Below are positions 59,864 through 64,000 of a stretch of DNA of 64,000 nucleotides, one piece after another (position 1 is the first letter of the stretch; each line of letters opens with the position of its first letter). Location: the NCBI GenBank assembly GCA_963771015.1, contig CAVYRN010000002.1, forward strand, positions 1 to 64,000, in the 5' to 3' direction. Under the pieces are notes generated by a model that was given only the letters and a program-made list of their open reading frames with translations, was not told the DNA's origin and ran no database searches. A program made the position numbers and the translations under genes. Source of the stretch: CAVSJJ01 sp963771015 (lineage in GTDB: Bacteria; Actinomycetota; Actinomycetes; Actinomycetales; Dermatophilaceae).

Positions 59864-60252
59864 CGACCTGGTTCGCAGTGATCGTTGCGATCGTCATCGG
59901 CTGGATGATCCAGCTCTATGTGACGTACCGCCAATCCGTCGCCTTCAACGCCTCGGTGCGCACGCTCAGGCGTGCGGGCCTGGTCTCCGTTGGAATGGGC
60001 GGTCGCCGCTACCGCGGTGGGCGGGCCATCGTCGCGCTGGCCGTGGACACGAGCGGAACCGTGCGCGACACGTTGTGCCTCAGTGGGTGGACCACCTTCG
60101 CCCGAGGCAAGCCACTCTCCCCACTCATCGGGGTCGGGGTCGAGCGAGTCAGGGGCGACGAGCAGTTCGCCTCACTCAGCAAGGCCCAGCGCGAGGCAGC
60201 GCGTCAGGCCGCCGACCTGATGGGGGAGAAATGGCGGGAGCCTATGTCGTGA
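59860..60252 (+). CDS. gutM: GutM-like glucitol operon activator
   Basis: The protein has 130 residues. A single N-terminal helix (WFAVIVAIVIGWMIQLYVTY) is followed by a small cytosolic domain with RRAGLVSVGMGGRRYRGGR and VALAVDTSGTVRDTLCLSGW, the GutM pattern. In E. coli GutM activates the glucitol operon beside a repressor. Here it pairs with a SorC regulator. ATG 59860 overlaps the SorC stop (ATGA). The next gene starts after about 145 bases that show no terminator. Confidence 0.85.
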   Translation: MTTWFAVIVAIVIGWMIQLYVTYRQSVAFNASVRTLRRAGLVSVGMGGRRYRGGRAIVALAVDTSGTVRDTLCLSGWTTFARGKPLSPLIGVGVERVRGDEQFASLSKAQREAARQAADLMGEKWREPMS

Positions 60253-60398
60253 TGCCCCCCTGACATGGGCGGCGCCGGCGGCGAGTGGGTCGCCACCGGC
60301 ACCGCAACTGATGCAGCAAGACAGCCGTGGGCTTCCCTGCACTCTCACACAAAATCCAGGTCCGGCCTCCGGGTCGGCTACACAAGGAAGTGTACTCA

Positions 60399-61016
60399 AT
60401 GGTCCCATCGATATTGACAGCCGCATTCCCCGCGGCGGACACGGTGAATCCACCAACAGGGTTCTTCGGAGCCCTGGCTACCGCCGCGCAGTGGTTCATC
60501 GGCCTCTTCCAGGCCGGTGCCGACACCTTCGTGGGTCTGGTGGTCGGGATCGTCCCGCTCCTCATCGTCCTCCTCACCGCCGTCAACGCGCTCATCGCGA
60601 TGATCGGCCCCGAGAAGATCGACCGGGTTGGCGAGCTCGCGGCACGCCCGGGCCTGATCTACTACCCGATCCGTTACCTCATCTTCCCCATTCTTTCGGT
60701 CTTCTTCCTCACCAACCCGATGTGCTACACCATGGGACGGTTCCTGCCGGAGAAGTACAAGCCGGCTTTCTATGACTCGGCTGTGAGCTTCGTTCACCCG
60801 ATCACCGGTTTGTTCCCGCACGCGAACGCGGGCGAGCTGTTCGTCTACCTGGGAATCGCGACCGGCGTCCAGAAGCTGGGCTTCGGCCTCGGCGACCTGG
60901 CCGTGCGCTACCTGCTCGTCGGCATGGTCGTCATCCTCATCCGTGGCATCCTCACGGAGCTCATCACGGCGCGCATGGCAAGTCGGCGCCCTCTCAGTGA
61001 GGAGGTCGCGGTATGA
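60399..61016 (+). CDS. srlA: PTS glucitol/sorbitol transporter subunit IIC
   Basis: The protein has 205 residues with four or five helices, including TFVGLVVGIVPLLIVLLTAV, YYPIRYLIFPILSVFFLTNP with the family's MCYTMGRFLPEKYKPAF loop, and SFVHPITGLFPHANAGELFV. This is the SrlA (EIIC) type. With subunits IIC', IIB and IIA it imports and phosphorylates glucitol or a related polyol. ATG 60399 follows AAGGAAG; the upstream in-frame part is not coding-like. It overlaps the next gene by four bases (ATGA). Confidence 0.93.
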   Translation: MVPSILTAAFPAADTVNPPTGFFGALATAAQWFIGLFQAGADTFVGLVVGIVPLLIVLLTAVNALIAMIGPEKIDRVGELAARPGLIYYPIRYLIFPILSVFFLTNPMCYTMGRFLPEKYKPAFYDSAVSFVHPITGLFPHANAGELFVYLGIATGVQKLGFGLGDLAVRYLLVGMVVILIRGILTELITARMASRRPLSEEVAV

Positions 61017-61582
61017 GCACGGACACCACGACGTCGTCTGGCGGCGGTGGCCTCAACGGCATGCTGCTCAAGATCGGCCGTTCCGTCGGAGGGGTCGTTG
61101 GCGCCCTCTACCAGGCCGGCCGTGACTCGGTCGACTCGGTCATTCGCAACATCCTGCCGTTCATGGCCTTCATCGCGGTCCTGATCGGCATCATCAACAA
61201 GACCGGGCTCGGCAACTGGCTCGCCCACCTGATCGAACCGCTCGCCGGCAACCTCATCGGGCTGCTCGTCCTGTCGATCATCGCGGCCATCCCGATCCTC
61301 TCGCCCATCCTCGGCCCGGGCGCCGTCATCGCACAGATCGTCGGCGTGCTCCTCGGCACCAAGATCGCCGATGGGACAATTCCCCCACAGATGTCGCTAC
61401 CGGCACTGTTCGCGATCGACCCGCAGGTCGGCTGCGACTTCATCCCCGTGGGCCTGGCCCTCGGAGAAGCGGAGGCAGAAACGGTCGAAATCGGTGTCCC
61501 GGCCGTGCTGTTCTCGCGGCTCGTCACCGGTCCGGTCTCGGTCGTTATCGCCTACCTGGCGAGCTTCGGCCTCTACACCTGA
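61013..61582 (+). CDS. PTS glucitol/sorbitol transporter, second membrane subunit (SrlE IIC' part)
   Basis: The protein has 189 residues, with helices NILPFMAFIAVLIGIINKTG, GLLVLSIIAAIPILSPILGP and LFSRLVTGPVSVVIAYLASF. It includes FAIDPQVGCDFIPVGLALGE of the SrlE membrane half. In E. coli SrlE is one 319-residue protein with the IIB domain in front. Here the membrane part stands alone and the IIB domain is the next gene, so the order is also reversed. It completes the transport channel with SrlA. Confidence 0.88.
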   Translation: MSTDTTTSSGGGGLNGMLLKIGRSVGGVVGALYQAGRDSVDSVIRNILPFMAFIAVLIGIINKTGLGNWLAHLIEPLAGNLIGLLVLSIIAAIPILSPILGPGAVIAQIVGVLLGTKIADGTIPPQMSLPALFAIDPQVGCDFIPVGLALGEAEAETVEIGVPAVLFSRLVTGPVSVVIAYLASFGLYT

Positions 61583-61612
61583 GCCCGACCACGATCCAGA
61601 AGGAGACACCGC

Positions 61613-61984
61613 ATGACGGAGTACAAGGCAGTCAAGATCTCGGCAGGGCGTGGCGGCTGGGGCGGGCCCCTGGTGGTCCACCCCACGGATGACAAGCCCT
61701 ACATCTACTCGGTGACCGGTGGCGGCATTCATCCCGTTGCCGCGCGCATCGCCGAGATGACCGGCGGTCAGCCGTTCGACGGGTTCAAGAGCAGCGTGCC
61801 GTTCGACAAGATCGCCGTGGCAGTGATCGACTGTGGTGGAACCGCGCGAGTCGGGGTCTACCCCATGAAGAAGGTCCTCACCGTCGACATCCACGCGACG
61901 TCGCCCGCCGGACCGCTCGCCCAGTTCATCACCAAGGAGCTCTTCGTCTCGGGTGTCAAGCCGGACAACGTGGAGGACGTGTGA
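61613..61984 (+). CDS. PTS glucitol/sorbitol-specific IIB protein
   Basis: The protein has 123 residues. It reads YKAVKISAGRGGWGGPLVVH, SVTGGGIHPVAARIAEMTGG, FDGFKSSVP and VAVIDCGGTARVGVYPMKK, with the phosphorylated Cys (Cys74) in DCGGT. It ends GPLAQFITKELFVSGVKPDN like the E. coli SrlE N-terminus. It accepts phosphate from IIA and passes it to the incoming polyol. AGGAG lies before ATG 61613. It overlaps the IIA gene by four bases (GTGA). Confidence 0.92.
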   Translation: MTEYKAVKISAGRGGWGGPLVVHPTDDKPYIYSVTGGGIHPVAARIAEMTGGQPFDGFKSSVPFDKIAVAVIDCGGTARVGVYPMKKVLTVDIHATSPAGPLAQFITKELFVSGVKPDNVEDV

Positions 61985-62364
61985 CGAGCCCCGCGGCGGT
62001 GACGGTGTACGAAAGCACCGTCACCGCCGTGGGGGAGCTCATGCCGACGATGGTCGCCGAGGGCGTCATCATCCTCTTCGGCCAGGACGCCCCCGAAGAG
62101 CTGCACGACTTCGCAGTCCTGCACGAGCCCACCCTGGTCGGGGACGCCCCGGCACCAGGGGACACCATCACCATCGGTGAGCAGAGCTGGACCGTTCTCG
62201 CCGTGGGTGAAGTGGTGAAGGACAACCTGCTGAACCTCGGTCACCTCGACCTCAAGGCCAACGGCGAGACCACGGCCGCACTGCCCGGTGATGTCTGCGT
62301 CACGAGCGGGCCGGTGGAGGTCCCCGCCATCGGAGATGTTGTCCGCATCCTGCGCCGCCAGTAG
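61981..62364 (+). CDS. srlB: PTS glucitol/sorbitol-specific IIA protein
   Basis: The protein has 127 residues and is beta-rich. It has VIILFGQDAPEELHDFAVLH with candidate phospho-His residues, WTVLAVGEVVKDNLLNLGHL and AALPGDVCVTSGPVEVPAIG, as in SrlB. It takes phosphate from HPr, whose gene begins at the window's right edge, and gives it to IIB. GTG 61981 overlaps the IIB stop. The interval to the oxidoreductase gene (about 160 bases) has no terminator hairpin that I can see. Confidence 0.92.
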   Translation: MTSPAAVTVYESTVTAVGELMPTMVAEGVIILFGQDAPEELHDFAVLHEPTLVGDAPAPGDTITIGEQSWTVLAVGEVVKDNLLNLGHLDLKANGETTAALPGDVCVTSGPVEVPAIGDVVRILRRQ

Positions 62365-62523
62365 CTCGGCAGCCACCCACCGCAGGTGCGGCCGGCCCCC
62401 ACCCCCACCGCAGTTGACGACCTACGACGACCGAGCCCGCCATCCCGAAGCTCCAGGTTTCGGTCTCCCCGCGGGCGGAATCCCTCGACGTACCGGCATG
62501 ATCCGAAGGAGATTCGAAACCAC

Positions 62524-63849
62524 ATGAGTTACCGAGAACGCCTGACGGCACGAGCCAACGAGCTCAACCGTCCGCTGCGGGTCGCGCTGGTCGGTGCCGG
62601 CCAGATGGGTACCGGGATGGCCGCACAGATCCTGCGCATGCCGGGCACCGCCCTGTCCGCCGTCGTCGACATCGACGTGTCCCGCGCGGAGACCGCGCTT
62701 GTCCAGGCCGGCGGTGAAACACCGTCCGCCTTCACGTCGATCGACCAAGCGGCACGCATCGTCGACCAGGGCGGATCCGTGGCCCTCGGCGGCATCGACG
62801 AGATCGCCGCGCTGCCGGTCGACATCATCGTCGAGGCGACGGGGGTCCCGGAGGTCGGGGCCCGAGTGGCCATCCCCGCTCTGGCGAACGGCATCCACTA
62901 CGCCACGCTCAACGTCGAGAGCGATGTCACGGCCGGCCTCTACTACGCCTACCTCGGCGAGCAGTCGAGCGCGCTCTACTCGGTCTGCCGGGGCGACGAG
63001 CCGGTCGAGACCAAGATTCTCGTCGACTTCGCCAGAGACCTCGGCTTCGACATCGTCGCCGCGGGGAAGGGCAAGAACAACCCGTTCGAGGCCTACAAGA
63101 CCCCCGCGGACCTCGTCGAGGAGGCCACTCGCAAGAAGATGAACCCGCAGATGCTCTGCGAGTTCGTCGACGGGTCCAAGGCCATGATCGAGATGGCGTC
63201 GCTCGCGAACACGACCGGCCTCGAGGTGAGCGTGCGGGGTATGCACGGTCCGGCGTCGACGGTTCCGACGCTGCACCAGACCTTCTCGCTCCAGAGCGAG
63301 GGCGGCGTCCTCGACCGCCGGGGCGTCGTCGACTACTGCACCGGGCCGGTCGCGCCCGGCGTGTTCGTCGTCGTTCGCCACGAGGACCCGTACATCAACC
63401 ACGAGATGAACTACCTCCTCATGGGTGACGGGCCGAACTACGCCTTCTACCGTCCCTACCACCTCGCCAGCATCGAGGCACCGCTGACCGTCTACGAGAT
63501 GGTGCTCGACGGCCGGCCGAGCCTCACGTCCGAACACTGGACCGCCGAGGTCGGCGCGATGACCAAACGGCCGATCAGGGCCGGCGAGGTCCTCGACGGG
63601 GTCGGCGGGTTCATGGTGCGCGGCCACATCGACAAGGCCGACGACTTCGCCCGCGACAACCTCGTGCCACTCGGCATCCTCAACAAGGCCCGGATCACCC
63701 GTGACCTGCCGGTCGACCACTTCATCACGTATGACGATGTCGAGCTCGACGAGGACGCCACGATCTTCAAGCTCCGCCACTACCACGAGGCGCTGAGCCG
63801 TGGCGAGGCGGTCCCCGACGCGGTCGAGCTGACCCGGCTCCTCGGCTAG
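62524..63849 (+). CDS. NAD(P)-dependent oxidoreductase of the homoserine dehydrogenase-like/SAF type
   Basis: The protein has 441 residues. The Rossmann start is RVALVGAGQMGTGMAAQILR, with IIVEATGVPEVGARVAIPAL as the second part. A central domain has AAGKGKNNPFEAYKTPADLV, and the C-terminal part (KRPIRAGEVLDGVGGF and LVPLGILNKARIT) resembles a SAF domain. Proteins of this build occur beside polyol PTS or ABC operons in actinobacteria. A role in oxidizing or rearranging the imported polyol phosphate is likely but unproven. ATG 62524 follows AAGGAG. It is the last gene of the operon, closed by the terminator at 63856. Confidence 0.82.
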   Translation: MSYRERLTARANELNRPLRVALVGAGQMGTGMAAQILRMPGTALSAVVDIDVSRAETALVQAGGETPSAFTSIDQAARIVDQGGSVALGGIDEIAALPVDIIVEATGVPEVGARVAIPALANGIHYATLNVESDVTAGLYYAYLGEQSSALYSVCRGDEPVETKILVDFARDLGFDIVAAGKGKNNPFEAYKTPADLVEEATRKKMNPQMLCEFVDGSKAMIEMASLANTTGLEVSVRGMHGPASTVPTLHQTFSLQSEGGVLDRRGVVDYCTGPVAPGVFVVVRHEDPYINHEMNYLLMGDGPNYAFYRPYHLASIEAPLTVYEMVLDGRPSLTSEHWTAEVGAMTKRPIRAGEVLDGVGGFMVRGHIDKADDFARDNLVPLGILNKARITRDLPVDHFITYDDVELDEDATIFKLRHYHEALSRGEAVPDAVELTRLLG

Positions 63850-63855
63850 AACACA

Positions 63856-63892
63856 CCTGACGGGCCCGGCCTGAGGTGCCGGGCCCGTCAGG
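63856..63892. terminator. Bidirectional terminator between the PTS operon and ptsH
   Basis: A perfect 15-base stem (63856-63870 with 63878-63892), starting CCTGACGGGCCC, has a seven-base loop. It lies between convergent genes and could stop both transcripts. Confidence 0.85.
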
Positions 63893-63902
63893 CCACACTC
63901 AG

Positions 63903-64000
63903 TCAGACGTCAGGGTTCTGCAGCATCGCGACGAGGTCGTCCAGCACCGCCTCGGCGCCCTCCCCCTCGGCGTGCAGCACAACCTCGTCGCCCTGCGCGA
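63903..64000 (-). CDS. ptsH: Phosphocarrier protein HPr, C-terminal part (runs off the window)
   Basis: The minus-strand frame ends GDEVVLHAEGEGAEAVLDDL then VAMLQNPDV before a TGA at 63905-63903. This is the last strand and helix of HPr. The phospho-His end lies beyond the window. HPr would pass phosphate to the glucitol IIA protein encoded next to it on the other strand. Confidence 0.8.
   Translation of the reverse strand, partial: AQGDEVVLHAEGEGAEAVLDDLVAMLQNPDV

Noticed and set aside
1..64000. CRISPR arrays, rRNA genes, phage structural genes, integrase or conjugation genes
   Set aside because: Looked for across both strands; no spaced repeats, rRNA strings or matching protein motifs were found.

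Overview
The window is GC-rich, with NNC/NNG codon use, GTG/TTG starts and long antisense shadow ORFs. It also carries an Rpf-type transglycosylase, a DUF4032 protein, Pro/Gly-rich RDD and DUF4190 membrane proteins, a proline-rich Ser/Thr kinase and ANTAR signalling. This is an actinomycete, most like a Micrococcales/Intrasporangiaceae-type soil bacterium. The assignment comes from recalled family distributions, not from a search.

Three zones can be seen. (1) 1-5.6 kb holds a frameshifted mercuric-reductase-like flavoprotein, a ccdA remnant, a GGDEF diguanylate cyclase and a two-gene conflict-type module: a membrane caspase with an EF-hand preceded by an EACC1-like protein. (2) 5.7-41.8 kb reads as accessory DNA. 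It is bounded on the right by an intact tRNA-Thr(TGT) whose 3' end points inward. On the left is a ~26-bp, same-orientation partial copy of that tRNA's anticodon arm. Both ends also carry a CGTGCGA-N4-CGTGCGA direct repeat, and a diverged copy of the left-end sequence lies at 25.46-25.59 kb, suggesting two tandem insertions. No integrase is visible. The cargo is stress- and envelope-flavoured: a TPP enzyme/SDR/enolase-superfamily/FAD-FeS dehydrogenase operon, small hydrophobic proteins (DUF6131, DUF6458 twice), an Na+/H+ antiporter, DUF4396, DUF1206, PAP2, PLD, a GH15 hydrolase, hemerythrin, GAF-ANTAR, a SigB/SigF-type sigma factor, DUF7218, an SGNH hydrolase, a ferredoxin reductase, a universal stress protein and an MFS carrier. 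Two genes for small proteins have GGTT-N16-GGGTA promoters of the type such sigma factors read. The zone is eroded: an IS110 copy splits the DUF4396 gene, and there are an IS256 remnant, two diacylglycerol-kinase fragments, a chimeric PAP2 gene, a frameshifted PLD gene and a headless trehalose-phosphatase. (3) 41.8-64 kb is mostly chromosomal: Rpf-like transglycosylase, protein kinase, CBS protein, MsiK/UgpC-type ATPase, DUF4032, RDD, DUF2752, DUF4190, rlmB and cysS. A PAP2 gene and a very large secreted protein follow, then ispF, then a glucitol-type PTS operon.

The last block works as a unit. A SorC regulator and GutM precede four PTS subunits (IIC, IIC', IIB, IIA) and an NAD(P)-dependent oxidoreductase, with the HPr gene starting on the opposite strand at the window edge. 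In many actinobacteria ispF neighbours cysS and rlmB. Here they are separated by the large secreted protein, whose 14 Cys-pair repeats probably fold as beta-propellers, and the ispF frame runs without a stop into that gene's antisense strand.
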